The translations under genes were made by a program, and so were the position numbers. A stretch of DNA of 64,000 nucleotides from Gemmatimonadales bacterium (GTDB lineage: Bacteria; Gemmatimonadota; Gemmatimonadetes; Longimicrobiales; Gaopeijiaceae), in assembly GCA_007695225.1 (NCBI GenBank), contig REED01000192.1, forward strand, positions 19,219 through 83,218. Reading direction: 5' to 3'. The notes under the pieces are model-generated. The model saw only the letters and a program-made list of their open reading frames with translations, was not told where the DNA came from and ran no database searches. How positions within the stretch are numbered: position 1 is the stretch's first letter; each line of letters starts with the position of its first letter. Positions 41,615 to 50,598 of the stretch are shown here, piece after piece.

Positions 41615-42645
41615 CCGGTGCCTCCGGATCGGGCGTCCATGATGCGCTCTCCCCGCCGATCGGCCAGGAGGATGAAGTCCAGGATGGTCTCCACTGCTTC
41701 AACGTAGAAGCCCGGTGTGATGTCCTCCACCACGTCGGTGGGGTCGTGGTATCCCGGATGGTCCTCCACTCCGAAGTAGAGGAAGGGGATCCCCGCCTGG
41801 TGGAAGGGCCCGTGATCCGACGCCATGGTCCAGTCCTCTCCGGGGGGAAGGTCGGGCCGGTCATGGCCCATGAGTAGGGAGATGGACGAGGCAGCGGCCA
41901 CCTCCTCCACCAGGGGCCTGAGGAAGGGGTAGTGATGCGTGCCTACGGCGTAGAGCTCCCCTGCCTCGCTCCGGCTCACCATGTCCAGGTTGACGTTCAT
42001 CACGATGCGGTCGAGGGGGACCGGGGGGTCCTGGATGAAGGCCCGGGCACCCTGGAGCCCCATCTCCTCGGCGTCGAAGGCGACGAAGAGCAGAGAATGT
42101 CGGGGGAGGTTCCGGCTGAACCAATCGGCCAGGGCCAGGATGGCTGACGTCCCCGACGCATTGTCGTCGGCCCCGTTGAAGATATCGCCGTTCTGGATTC
42201 CCAGGTGGTCGTAGTGGGCCGATACCACGATGAACCGATCCGGATGCGTTGTCCCCGGGACCAGGGCATGGAAGTTCACGCCCTGGTATGTGGCCCCGTC
42301 CTGGCGGGCGACGAACTCGAAGGACCGGGTTCGCTGGCCATCCACTAATCCCAGCCCCCGCTCCTCCATGGCCCGGCTCAGGAAGCGCCGGGCCCGTTCG
42401 ATCCCCGGGGTGCCGGTGCGACGACCTTCCATGGAGTCGTGGGCCAGGATCCTCTGGTCTTCCAGCAAGCGATCCCCATCGATGCGGGGGCGCTCGCCGA
42501 ACCGGTCGGAGACCTGCCCCAGGACGGGGCCGGTGTGAACCGTTGCCGGAGTCCCGACGGTGGGTGCGCCCAGGGCCAGAAGCAGGAGAAAGGGCAGCAT
42601 CCCCCCCCGAAGAAGGGGGAGAAGGGTGGAACGTGATGAGGTCAT
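41611..42645 (-). CDS. secreted M28-family zinc metallopeptidase
   Basis: 344 residues. A signal sequence (MLPFLLLLALGAPTVG) precedes an M28 domain with the di-zinc ligands in expected order: H in VSAHYDHLG, bridging D in NGADDNASGTSA, E/E in DAEEMGLQGA, D in NVNLDMVSR, and H in VEDHPGYHDPTD. It should be an exported aminopeptidase. ATG 42645 has GGAGGG three bases upstream; ATG 42675 is an alternative with no such site. It diverges from the M24 peptidase across a 149-bp spacer. Confidence 0.87.
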   Translation of the reverse strand: MTSSRSTLLPLLRGGMLPFLLLLALGAPTVGTPATVHTGPVLGQVSDRFGERPRIDGDRLLEDQRILAHDSMEGRRTGTPGIERARRFLSRAMEERGLGLVDGQRTRSFEFVARQDGATYQGVNFHALVPGTTHPDRFIVVSAHYDHLGIQNGDIFNGADDNASGTSAILALADWFSRNLPRHSLLFVAFDAEEMGLQGARAFIQDPPVPLDRIVMNVNLDMVSRSEAGELYAVGTHHYPFLRPLVEEVAAASSISLLMGHDRPDLPPGEDWTMASDHGPFHQAGIPFLYFGVEDHPGYHDPTDVVEDITPGFYVEAVETILDFILLADRRGERIMDARSGGTG

Positions 42646-42794
42646 GTGCCCTCCGCGCCAGGGAACTGTCGGCATCGCTCTGGGGAAACAAGAATAATAT
42701 CCCCGCGGGGGAGACGGAGCCTCTACTCAGGTTTCCTGATTCTCCCCCTCAGGGATCGTGCCTCCTTCCAGCTTCCACTCCGGTTGACCCTCCC
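42646..42794. promoter_or_regulatory. divergent promoter spacer between M28 and M24 peptidase genes
   Basis: An AT-rich island, agaataatat (42691-42700), is conspicuous in this GC-rich DNA and offers a TAATAT or, on the other strand, TATTAT -10-like hexamer. A ccccgcgggg palindrome follows. No good -35 is seen for either direction, so promoter placement is tentative. Confidence 0.3.
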
Positions 42795-44273
42795 GTGTTC
42801 CTTCGCCTGCTCCAGTCGCTGCGATTCGTCCTCCTTCTCCTGGCCATTGCCCACCCCCTTTCCGCTCAGATCGCCCACGAGGAATTCGAGGGACGGCGGG
42901 CGGCCCTGGCGGCCGTCGTGGGGGATGGGATCATCCTGGCCATGGGGAGCGCCGCGCCTCCCCAGGATTACATCGCTTTCCACCAGAATTCCCTCTTCCG
43001 CTACCTCACCGGGTTCAGGGAGACCAACGCGGCCCTGGCCATGGTGGTCCGCGACGGCGGGATCGAGGAGATCCTCTTCGTGAATCCCCGGGACCCGGCG
43101 ACGGAGACATGGGAGGGGTACCGGGTGGGTCCCGACGGTGCCCAGGCTGCCACGGGAATCCGGGGGAGGGCGATCCAGGAGCTCCCCGGGTTCCTGAACC
43201 GGAGGCTCCGCGCCGGCGCCCGGCTCCATATCGTCGGGAACTACCAGCCTGCCGCCCCTCTGCGGGATGACGTCACGCAGCGATTCCTCTCCCTCCTGGC
43301 CCAACTCCCGCAGCTGGAGCTGGTCCCGGTGAACGACGAGGTGAACCACCTCCGGGGAGTGAAGTCCGAAGCGGAGCAGGATCTCCTGAGGAAGGCCACC
43401 GCCATCACCGTGGAGGCGCATCGGGAGGTGGCCCGGGCCCTGGCTCCGGGACACAACGAGTTCGAGATCCAGGCCTTGGTGGAGTACACCTTCCGCCGCT
43501 ATGGGGCCGAACGCCCCGCCTTCGCATCCATCGTGGGGTCCGGCCCCAACTCCACCATTCTCCACTACAACGCCAATGACCGATTCATGGAGGATGGGGA
43601 CGTGGTGGTGGTGGACATCGGGGCCAGTTATGGGGGATATGCCGCCGACGTGACCCGGACCTATCCGGTGAACGGTCGGTTTTCCGATGAGCAGCGAGCG
43701 ATCTACCAGCTGGTCCGGGACGCCCAGGCGGCCGCCGAGGCCCGAGCCGCCGCCGGGGTCTCCGTGGCGGAGCTGAACCAGGTGGCGGATTCGGTCCTGG
43801 CCCGGGGGCTGGCGGAGCTGGGCCTCATCGAGGCCCCCAATGCCACCTTCGAAGGGCCGGGGGGCCAGGCGATCCCCCAGCTCCGTCTCTACTACATGCA
43901 CGGTCTGGGACATGGCATCGGGTTGGACGTCCATGACCCCTGGCCACCGGTGCTGCAGCCTGGCGTCGCCTTCACCCTGGAGCCTGGGGTGTATGTCCGC
44001 CCCAACCTCCTGGAAGAGGTGATTCCCGACACGCCGGCCAATCAGCGGACCATCGAGGCCATTCGTCCCGCTTTCCAGCGCTTCATCAACATCGGCGTCC
44101 GCATCGAGGACGACTACATCGTCCGGGACGACGGCACCCTGGAATGGATCTCCCCGGCCCCCCGGGAGGTGGCGGAGGTGGAGGCCCTCCTCGCGGAGGC
44201 ACGGGCGGAGCCGAGGGTCGGACCGGCCGAGCGAAGGGATGAGTGGGTGGAGTGGTATCGGCGGATGAAGTGA
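42795..44273 (+). CDS. secreted M24-family aminopeptidase P-like peptidase
   Basis: 492 residues. A signal peptide (FVLLLLAIAHPLSA) precedes an N-terminal creatinase/aminopeptidase P domain and a pita-bread M24 domain. Metal ligands: D in VVDIGASYGGYAADVTRTYP (both aspartates), H in MHGLGHGIGLDVHD, E in TLEPGVYV, and E in GVRIEDDYIV. It should remove N-terminal residues ahead of proline. The frame is open for a long way upstream; GTG 42795 is the in-frame start just before the signal sequence. The stop overlaps the following gene as GTGA. Confidence 0.87.
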   Translation: MFLRLLQSLRFVLLLLAIAHPLSAQIAHEEFEGRRAALAAVVGDGIILAMGSAAPPQDYIAFHQNSLFRYLTGFRETNAALAMVVRDGGIEEILFVNPRDPATETWEGYRVGPDGAQAATGIRGRAIQELPGFLNRRLRAGARLHIVGNYQPAAPLRDDVTQRFLSLLAQLPQLELVPVNDEVNHLRGVKSEAEQDLLRKATAITVEAHREVARALAPGHNEFEIQALVEYTFRRYGAERPAFASIVGSGPNSTILHYNANDRFMEDGDVVVVDIGASYGGYAADVTRTYPVNGRFSDEQRAIYQLVRDAQAAAEARAAAGVSVAELNQVADSVLARGLAELGLIEAPNATFEGPGGQAIPQLRLYYMHGLGHGIGLDVHDPWPPVLQPGVAFTLEPGVYVRPNLLEEVIPDTPANQRTIEAIRPAFQRFINIGVRIEDDYIVRDDGTLEWISPAPREVAEVEALLAEARAEPRVGPAERRDEWVEWYRRMK

Positions 44274-45478
44274 CGCCCCCCCCCGGCTCCGCAGACGGCC
44301 GTCCGCCCCTTCACCTCGCCCGGCGTCTCACCGGGATCGGGCTGGGGCTGGGGGCCCTGGCGGCATTCCATCTCCTTTCCCGGTCTCCAGGGGCCGCCGA
44401 ATTCCTGGTGGGGCAGGGTCCCATCCCGGCCCTGACCCGGGGTCTTTCCCGCCTCACCGGGGCGGTCCCCATCTCCCTGGCGGAAGCCGTGGTGGTGATC
44501 GTGCTGGCCCGTCAGGGGGTCGGAATCGGCCGAGGGCTCCTCCAGCTACGTCGGGGAGCGGACGGTTTCCCCCGGACCCTGGCCCGGGGAGGACTCCGAC
44601 TGGCCCAGGATGCGGGGGTTCTCCTCTTCCTCTTCTACCTTCTCTGGGGGTTCCAATACGCCCGTCCAGGGGTGGAGGCGCAACTGGGGATCACCAGCGC
44701 CGGAGAGGTCCCCACCGCGGAGCTTCGGGCCCTGGCCGCCCGGTCCGTCCAATCAGGCAACGTCCTCTATCGTGCCCTTCATGGCGTCGAGGACACCGGG
44801 GTTCCCACGCCATCCGTACCCCCGGGGGCCGTTCTCCCGGCCCTCCACCAGGGGTGGGAGAGGGCGGTGGAGCGCTGGGGACTGGATCCCCGGATGACGA
44901 GGCGGTTCGGGGACCCCAAGTCCTTTTCAGCCACGCCCGTGGTGAAGCGTTTCGGCGTGGCCGGGATGTACTTCCCCTACACGGCGGAGGCCCTGGTGCT
45001 GGCCGATCTTCCCGGGGCGCTGCGGGGGAAGGAGATGGCCCATGAGATGGCCCACCAGAGGGGGGTTGCCCGGGAGTCCGACGCCAACATCCTTGCCTAT
45101 CTGGTCACGCTGGAGGCCCCGGATCCGCAGGTTCGTTACGCGGGTGCCCTCTTTCTCCAGCGCCAGCTGATCAGCGCTCTCGGGCGGGTGGATCCCGATG
45201 CCGCCTGGGCCCTGAGTCAAGAGCGGCTCCCCGGGGTGCGGCGGGACCTGGCGGCGATCGCGGCCTACTGGGCCGATGCCGTGGGCCCGGTGAGCCAGGC
45301 CACCACCCGGGCCAATGACGCCATGCTCCGTTCCCACGGCATTCCCGAGGGGGTGGAGAATTACCGAGGCAGCGTCTGGGCCTTCGTATCCCTGGCTCGA
45401 CGGGAGGGGGTGGATTTCCTCCTGCCTGAGCCCGTTCCATCCGGGGACGGCCGGACGCAGACAGGTCCGGTTCCTTGA
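44270..45478 (+). CDS. DUF3810 membrane protein with metallopeptidase-like motif
   Basis: About 402 residues. Two or three N-terminal membrane segments (LGLGALAAFHLL; ISLAEAVVVIVLA; AGVLLFLFYLLWGFQYARPG) precede a domain with HEMAHQRGVARESDANILAYL, a HExxH-like helix (HEMAH) plus downstream Glu, the DUF3810 hallmark. A zinc-dependent peptidase role is suggested by that motif but not established. I use GTG 44270, overlapping the M24 peptidase stop; GTG 44252 is possible. Coupling to a secreted peptidase supports a cell-envelope or peptide role. Confidence 0.75.
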   Translation: MTPPPGSADGRPPLHLARRLTGIGLGLGALAAFHLLSRSPGAAEFLVGQGPIPALTRGLSRLTGAVPISLAEAVVVIVLARQGVGIGRGLLQLRRGADGFPRTLARGGLRLAQDAGVLLFLFYLLWGFQYARPGVEAQLGITSAGEVPTAELRALAARSVQSGNVLYRALHGVEDTGVPTPSVPPGAVLPALHQGWERAVERWGLDPRMTRRFGDPKSFSATPVVKRFGVAGMYFPYTAEALVLADLPGALRGKEMAHEMAHQRGVARESDANILAYLVTLEAPDPQVRYAGALFLQRQLISALGRVDPDAAWALSQERLPGVRRDLAAIAAYWADAVGPVSQATTRANDAMLRSHGIPEGVENYRGSVWAFVSLARREGVDFLLPEPVPSGDGRTQTGPVP

Positions 45479-45659
45479 AATCTTGAGAGTTTCAGGGGAG
45501 ATTCAGGGTCTGAGCCCCTCCAGGGAGGCGGCCCCCAAGCGGGTGGTCCCCCGGCGAGGGCGCTCCCTTTTCCCAGCCTCTCCCTCTCCCGAGGAACGGA
45601 CGCTCAATGACCGCGGCACGGAATGATCGGGCTTCCCTCCTCATGATCGGTATGGCGGC
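45479..45659. other. spacer before hemG
   Basis: 181 bp without a gene. The motif ATGATCGG appears three times (45623, 45643 and at the hemG start, 45660), which leaves the exact hemG start slightly open. No clear promoter is seen. Confidence 0.4.
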
Positions 45660-46934
45660 ATGATCGGCATCGTGGGCGCCGGAATCACCGGCCTTTCCCT
45701 GGGCAACTTCCTCGAGGAGCGAGGGGTTCCCTTCCGGATCCTGGAATCATCTTCCCGGGCCGGCGGGGTGATCCGGTCCTCCCGGGTGGAGGGACGGGTC
45801 TTGGACCACGGGCCCCAGCGGACCCGTGTGACCCCCACCATCGCCGGGCTGATCCGGTCCCTGGGTCTGGAGGAGCAGGTGGTTTCCGTGCCTCCTGAAC
45901 TCCCCCTCTTCGTACTCCGGGGGGGACGACTCCGCCGGGTTCCCTTCACGGCCCAGGACCTCCTCCGCACGGACCTCCTGTCCCCTGGAGGAAAGCTTCG
46001 CCTCCTCCGCGAGCCCCTCACCCGGGGGTTCGATCCCCAGGAGACCGTGGGCGCGTTCCTAATCCGGAAGTTCGGACGGGAGGCGTACGAGAACCTCATG
46101 GGGCCCCTCTTCGGGGGGCTCTACGGCTCTGATCCGGGGGAGATGTACGTGCGCCATTCCCTGGCGGAGACCATGGAGGGGTTCGGCGTGACCCGAAGCA
46201 TCCTCTGGGCCTTCTTACGGGGCTCCTTCAATCGGGGGGCCGCTCCCCCTGCCGTCTCCTTCCAGGGCGGAATGGCGGACCTCACCGACGCCATGCTGGA
46301 GAGGATTCGGGAACGGGTTTCCCTGAACTCGCCGGTGAAGGACCTGGAGCGCAGCGGTGGCTCGGGTTGGCTACTACGGACGGGGGATGGGGAGTCCCTG
46401 GAATGCTCGCACGTGGTCCTGACCCTTCCGGCGGCGGGGGCGGCGTGTCTCCTCCGCCGGCAGGCCCCCGGGGTGGAGGAGCGACTCCTCCGGCTCCGGT
46501 ACAACCGTCTGGTCATGGTCCACCTGGCCGGCGAGCGGCTCCTTCACGGCCTGGGATACCAGGTCAGCTACGGCGAGGGGCTCCGGACCCGGGGGGTCAC
46601 CTGGAACGCCAGCGCCCTGGACCGGAAGGATGTCTATACCGCCTTTCTGGGAGGGGCTCGGGACCCGGGGGCGCTGGAGCTGGAAGACGAGGAGCTGGGT
46701 GAGATCGCCCGCCGGGAATTCCTGGGGGCCACCGGGTGCGACGCCCGTGTGCTTGCGGTGGGACGAACCCAGGTCCCCTCCTGGGACCGTAGCTGGGTGG
46801 CCCTGGATGGCATGACCCTCCCCGAGGGCATCCATCTGGCCACCAACTACGAGTCCCGGGTGGGGATCCCCGGACGGCTCGCCCGGGCCCGGGAACTGGC
46901 GGATGTCCTTTCCGCCGGAACCTCCGGCCGCTGA
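45660..46934 (+). CDS. hemG: protoporphyrinogen/coproporphyrinogen oxidase, HemY type
   Basis: FAD enzyme that aromatises the porphyrinogen ring late in heme synthesis. 424 residues: MIGIVGAGITGLSLGNFLEERG (dinucleotide-binding), SRAGGVIRSSRVEGRVLDHGPQ, and a C-terminal LPEGIHLATNYESRVGIPG block typical of HemY-type oxidases. Its neighbours hemH and hemE are heme-pathway genes, which strengthens the call over other amine-oxidase relatives. Whether it oxidises copro- or protoporphyrinogen cannot be told from sequence. It converges on hemH. Confidence 0.85.
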   Translation: MIGIVGAGITGLSLGNFLEERGVPFRILESSSRAGGVIRSSRVEGRVLDHGPQRTRVTPTIAGLIRSLGLEEQVVSVPPELPLFVLRGGRLRRVPFTAQDLLRTDLLSPGGKLRLLREPLTRGFDPQETVGAFLIRKFGREAYENLMGPLFGGLYGSDPGEMYVRHSLAETMEGFGVTRSILWAFLRGSFNRGAAPPAVSFQGGMADLTDAMLERIRERVSLNSPVKDLERSGGSGWLLRTGDGESLECSHVVLTLPAAGAACLLRRQAPGVEERLLRLRYNRLVMVHLAGERLLHGLGYQVSYGEGLRTRGVTWNASALDRKDVYTAFLGGARDPGALELEDEELGEIARREFLGATGCDARVLAVGRTQVPSWDRSWVALDGMTLPEGIHLATNYESRVGIPGRLARARELADVLSAGTSGR

Positions 46935-46941
46935 CGGTCCC

Positions 46942-47041
46942 GGCGGTTCGCCGCCAGTTCGCCACCAGGGCCGGCCATCTCGTCGAATCCGACGGGACCG
47001 TTCCCTGGGGTGAGCCTGCGCTGATTCCCCGGGATCAGCGC
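46942..47041. terminator. hairpins between convergent hemG and hemH
   Basis: Two stem-loops: GGCGG-ttcg-CCGCC (46942-46955), seven bases after the hemG stop, and GCGCTGAT-tccccggg-ATCAGCGC (47018-47041), which contains the hemH stop codon. Neither has a T-run, so they may stabilise 3' ends or aid Rho-dependent termination rather than act as classical terminators. Confidence 0.4.
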
Positions 47042-48147
47042 GTCGGTGCCAAGGCCTCCGGACGGGGGGCCGCCTCCTCCCGAGGGAGGGAGTTGAGGCA
47101 GAGGGTGTTGGCCTCGGGCCGGCAGCGGCAACGACCGTAGCGGAAGCCGATGGGACTGGCCTCGCCGGAGAGGAAGGGCTCCATGAGGTCCGCCAGCACC
47201 ACCGGGAACCGAGGGTCGTCGTGGGGGACGGGGACACGGTGGAAGGCGAGGCCCCGTTTCTCCGCGTCCTCCCTCAGGTCATGGTCCAGCTCGGCCAGGG
47301 TTTCGGACTGCTCATGCATGAACGAGACCGGGTCCACGACCACCGTGTCGGCGTCGACGGTCTGGATGACCTTCTCCACGTCGGGCTGGGTCCACTCCAC
47401 GCCCCGGTTCGAGTGGTTCTGGAAGCCGAGTTCGAAGGTCTCCACCCCCAGGAGGTCCGCCACCTCCCGGCAGAATTCGTCCACATATCGTCCGTAGCCG
47501 CTCCCCGCGTCCAGGTACTTCTTCGGGGTTCCGTGGGCGGAAAAGACGAGCCGGGTCCGGGGGTGGTTCAGATCCAGCCCCGCCGCCTCTACCGTGCGGC
47601 GGATCGTGTCCGCCCGCATCCGGAGGTATCCGGGGTGGCGGTGCCAGCCCGTGATTCCCTCGAAGGTCACATCCGACCATTCCAGTCGGTCAATGGCGCG
47701 CTGGACGTCGTTCAGGGCGCCCACGTTGGTGGAGTATCCGCAGAGGGGGTAGACCGGGAGCCCGATGAGGTGCTCCACCCCATCCGCCTGGGCCTCCCGC
47801 ACCGCGTCGGCGACGAGGGGCGTGGTATACTGGAAACCGGAGTAGACCTTCACGTCGTACCCCCGGCGGCGGAGCTCCGCCTCGAGGCCCCGGGCTTCCG
47901 CCCGAGCCTGTTCGTTCAGGGGGGATCCTCCGATCTCCTCGTACTCGGCCATGAGTCCCGGTGCCCGTCGCTCCGCGAGCTGGCGCGAACGGGCCCGACG
48001 CTCCTCCTCGGTGGTGTGGTCCTCCAGCGAGGCATTGGCGTGGAAGATCCGTTCCAGGAACGGAACGACATGCTCGGCGGTGGGCTCCTCGGGCTCTCCG
48101 AAATTGAGGACGAGGATGCCGGTCTTCTTGGGGGAGGGCGGAGTCAT
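47035..48147 (-). CDS. hemH: ferrochelatase
   Basis: Inserts Fe(II) into protoporphyrin (or coproporphyrin), completing the tetrapyrrole. 370 residues: GILVLNFGEPEEP at the N-terminus, IGLPVYPLCGYSTNVGA, the catalytic-histidine motif LVFSAHGTPKKYLDAG, ELGFQNHSNRG and VVVDPVSFMHEQSETLAELD. The frame is open upstream into hemE, but ATG 48147 begins right at the conserved domain. The C-terminal tail carries three clustered cysteines (GRCRCRPEANTLC) that could hold part of a [2Fe-2S] cluster, as in some bacterial ferrochelatases; that is inference. hemE lies 136 bp upstream on the same strand. Confidence 0.9.
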   Translation of the reverse strand: MTPPSPKKTGILVLNFGEPEEPTAEHVVPFLERIFHANASLEDHTTEEERRARSRQLAERRAPGLMAEYEEIGGSPLNEQARAEARGLEAELRRRGYDVKVYSGFQYTTPLVADAVREAQADGVEHLIGLPVYPLCGYSTNVGALNDVQRAIDRLEWSDVTFEGITGWHRHPGYLRMRADTIRRTVEAAGLDLNHPRTRLVFSAHGTPKKYLDAGSGYGRYVDEFCREVADLLGVETFELGFQNHSNRGVEWTQPDVEKVIQTVDADTVVVDPVSFMHEQSETLAELDHDLREDAEKRGLAFHRVPVPHDDPRFPVVLADLMEPFLSGEASPIGFRYGRCRCRPEANTLCLNSLPREEAAPRPEALAPTR

Positions 48148-48283
48148 GGTCTCGAAGGGAAGGGGGTACGGGGCGTGGATGGGGGCGCCGTGAACCGGGA
48201 CGCGTGGTCGGGCGCTCCAGACGACTGGACCCCGGCTACCCCTGGCCCCGGTCCCGGGTCCACCTGGACGGGAGTTCTCCGGT

Positions 48284-49324
48284 TCAGCCGTCTCCCCGGA
48301 GCTCCGACAGCTTCGTTCCGTGAACATGATCCACCACCGCGCGAACCACCGCCGGGTCGGTCTGGGGGAGGAGGCCATGTCCCACGTTGAAGATATGCCC
48401 CGGTCGACCGGCCGCGGCCTGGAGGATCTCGTCGGCCCGAGCCAGGGCCACCTCTTCTCCGGCCAGGAGGGCGATGGGATCCAGGTTGCCCTGGACGGCC
48501 CGGTGGTGTCCCACCGTGGCCCACCCCTCATCGAGGCGCACCCGCCAGTCCAACCCCACGGCGTCTCCCCCGGCTTCTGCCATGAGGGGGAGGAGGGCCG
48601 GGTTCCCGGTGGCGAAGTTGATGGTGGGAACCCCGGCGGCCTTCAGTCCGTCCAGGATCCGCTTGGAGTAGGGGAGGACGGAACGGCGGTAGTCGTCGGG
48701 GTGGAGGACCCCGGCCCAGGAGTCGAAGAGCTGGATGCATGCGGCACCCGCCTCCACCTGCGCCTTCCCGAAGTCGATGAGGTGCTCGGACCAGTAGGAC
48801 ATGAGGTCGTCCCAGAGCGCCGGCTCCCTCCACATGAAGGCCTTGGTCCCGTGCCGTTCCTTGGAGCGGGGGGACTCCACCATGTAGGTCATGAGGGTGA
48901 AGGGCGCCCCGATGAACCCCAGGACCGGGATGTCCAGCTCCGCCTTGAGGATGCCCAGGGTCTCCATGACGAAGTCCAGGGTGTCCCGGGGATCGAAGGG
49001 ACGGAGGGAGCGGATGGTCTCCGCCGAATCGTAGGGATGGGGGAGCACCGGGCCCAGCCCCTTCTCGATGGTCACCGGGATCCCGGCGCCCAGGAAGATG
49101 GTGGAGATGTCGGCATAGAGGACCGCCCCATCCACGGGGAAGTAGTCCAGCGGGAGCATGGTGATGTCCGCGGCCAGGCGCGGGTCCCGGGTCACCTCCA
49201 GGAGATCCCGGTCTCCCTTCAGGTCGTGGTAGCGGGGGAGGGAGCGGCCGGCCTGGCGCATGAACCAGACGGGGGTGCGGTCCAGGGTTTCGCGTCGGAG
49301 GGCCCGAAGGAGGAGATCATTCAT
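48284..49324 (-). CDS. hemE: uroporphyrinogen decarboxylase
   Basis: Decarboxylates uroporphyrinogen III to coproporphyrinogen III. 346 residues, standard length. Diagnostic PVWFMRQAGRSLPRY near residue 18 (substrate-binding Arg), LPLDYFPVDGAVLYADI with the catalytic Asp, GFIGAPFTLMTYMVE, LFDSWAGVL and FNVGHGLLPQTDP with the conserved C-terminal His. It is followed on the same strand by hemH, with hemG converging, making a three-gene heme cluster. Confidence 0.94.
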   Translation of the reverse strand: MNDLLLRALRRETLDRTPVWFMRQAGRSLPRYHDLKGDRDLLEVTRDPRLAADITMLPLDYFPVDGAVLYADISTIFLGAGIPVTIEKGLGPVLPHPYDSAETIRSLRPFDPRDTLDFVMETLGILKAELDIPVLGFIGAPFTLMTYMVESPRSKERHGTKAFMWREPALWDDLMSYWSEHLIDFGKAQVEAGAACIQLFDSWAGVLHPDDYRRSVLPYSKRILDGLKAAGVPTINFATGNPALLPLMAEAGGDAVGLDWRVRLDEGWATVGHHRAVQGNLDPIALLAGEEVALARADEILQAAAGRPGHIFNVGHGLLPQTDPAVVRAVVDHVHGTKLSELRGDG

Positions 49325-49554
49325 GGATAGGTCGACGATGGAGGGTGGGGGAGCGCCGAAACCGTCGGCGCCGGGAATGTATCACCGGGCGGAGGGGACG
49401 TCATCCATGGCCGAGCCGAAACTTCGCCTCGACTCCCTGGTAGCCTTGTAGATCAGGGGGCTACGGGCGTGGTGAGTGTCGAATCGCTGAATCGGGACTC
49501 AGCACAGCCGACTGACTCTCTGCCCAGTCAATCCTGGATGAAGGAGTTCGAATC

Positions 49555-50433
49555 ATGGCGCTCGGAGAGATCGGATCCAAAGTCAAAGGAAGCCTCGTCG
49601 GTACCATCAAGGGGGCGGGAGATGTGGTGGGCACCGCCGTGACCACAGCCCGCGGAGCGGTGGTCACCGCCCTGAAGGGCGTCGGGGACGTGGCAAAGGA
49701 GGTCACCTCCGTGACGGCGGACGTGGTCCAGGGGGCGCTGGAAGCGGCCCAGCAGGTGGGGGCTTCCGCCGGGAACGTCGTGAAGGGGACGGTCATCGGA
49801 ATCGTCCGGGGTGTGGGTGAGGTGGGCACCGTGACCGCCGGCGTCCTGAGTGACACCGTGCGTGCGGCCATCCAGGGGACCCGCGAGGTGGGGACCGATG
49901 CGGGCTCCACCGTGATGAACGCCGCCGAGGGGGCCATCCGGGGGACCCGAGACCTGGCCATTTCGGTGGCGGATGCTGCGGCCGGAGTGGCCACCGGAGC
50001 GATCCGGGGCGCCCGGGACGTGGGCTCGGATCTGGCATCCACCGCCAAGAACGCCATGCAGGGCACGGTCCGGGGGGCGAACGAAATCGGAGAGGACACC
50101 CTCCAGGCGGTGGAGGGCACCGCCCGCGGGCTGGTCCGTGGGACCGCCCAGGTGGGTGGCGATGTGGTCGCCGTGGCCCGGGGAGCCATCTCCGGAGCCA
50201 TCGCCACCGCCAAGGAAGTGGGTGTCTCGGGTTCCGACGCGGCCTCCGCCGCGGTCACGGGTGCGCTTCACGCTGCCCGGGATGTGAGTGAGTCCGCAGT
50301 GGAGTCGGTAACCTCCCTCCTGGATACCACCATCGACGGAGTGAAGGTGGTGGCGAAGGCCCCCTTCCGGAAGGAGGAAGGGAAGGGTTCGGGGTCGGAG
50401 GGCGGCAAGACGCTTCCCCCCGCCGGAGACTGA
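49555..50433 (+). CDS. protein of eleven 22-residue amphipathic repeats
   Basis: 292 residues. After 15 leading residues, positions 16-257 divide into exactly eleven 22-residue units with no insertions or deletions, then a 35-residue charged, glycine-rich tail. Units usually start G-[AT]-[ILV]-x-[GA] and have [DEQ]-[VIL]-G at positions 8-10; units 6 and 7 both open GAIRG, and the rest is small residues (A, G, S, T, V) with scattered acid and base. No cysteine, aromatic residue or signal peptide is seen in the repeats. A 22-mer (twice 11) periodicity resembles apolipoprotein, synuclein or LEA-type amphipathic helices that coat membranes or protect dried proteins; that is analogy only. AAGGAG stands nine bases before the ATG. 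I do not recognise the family. Confidence 0.8.
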   Translation: MALGEIGSKVKGSLVGTIKGAGDVVGTAVTTARGAVVTALKGVGDVAKEVTSVTADVVQGALEAAQQVGASAGNVVKGTVIGIVRGVGEVGTVTAGVLSDTVRAAIQGTREVGTDAGSTVMNAAEGAIRGTRDLAISVADAAAGVATGAIRGARDVGSDLASTAKNAMQGTVRGANEIGEDTLQAVEGTARGLVRGTAQVGGDVVAVARGAISGAIATAKEVGVSGSDAASAAVTGALHAARDVSESAVESVTSLLDTTIDGVKVVAKAPFRKEEGKGSGSEGGKTLPPAGD

Positions 50434-50598
50434 GCCCGGGGACGCGGAATGCAAGCCCCCATCAAGGGGCCCGGCGTCCCGTGGTTGCCTCGTCTCGGTC
50501 CAGTCCCTTTATTCCCGGGGTCGGGTGACGCACAGGGATCGCGCCGCCCGACCCCTGAGCCCGTCATCCCCTGTCCCGCTGCCAGCGATCGGCCCCTC

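Noticed and set aside
49467..49490. gtggtgagtgtcgaatcgc near the repeat gene looked like a third copy of the palindromic element end
   Set aside because: Only about nine contiguous bases agree and no second arm or interior similarity follows; likely chance.
49870..50280. Regular 66-bp periodicity that could suggest a CRISPR or DNA satellite
   Set aside because: The DNA units diverge strongly while the reading frame is kept; periodicity is at protein level with no unique spacers between identical repeats.
49528..50454. Antisense open frame across the 22-residue repeat gene, itself repetitive
   Set aside because: Its repeats simply mirror those of the sense gene. The sense strand has the strong Shine-Dalgarno and the biologically sensible composition.
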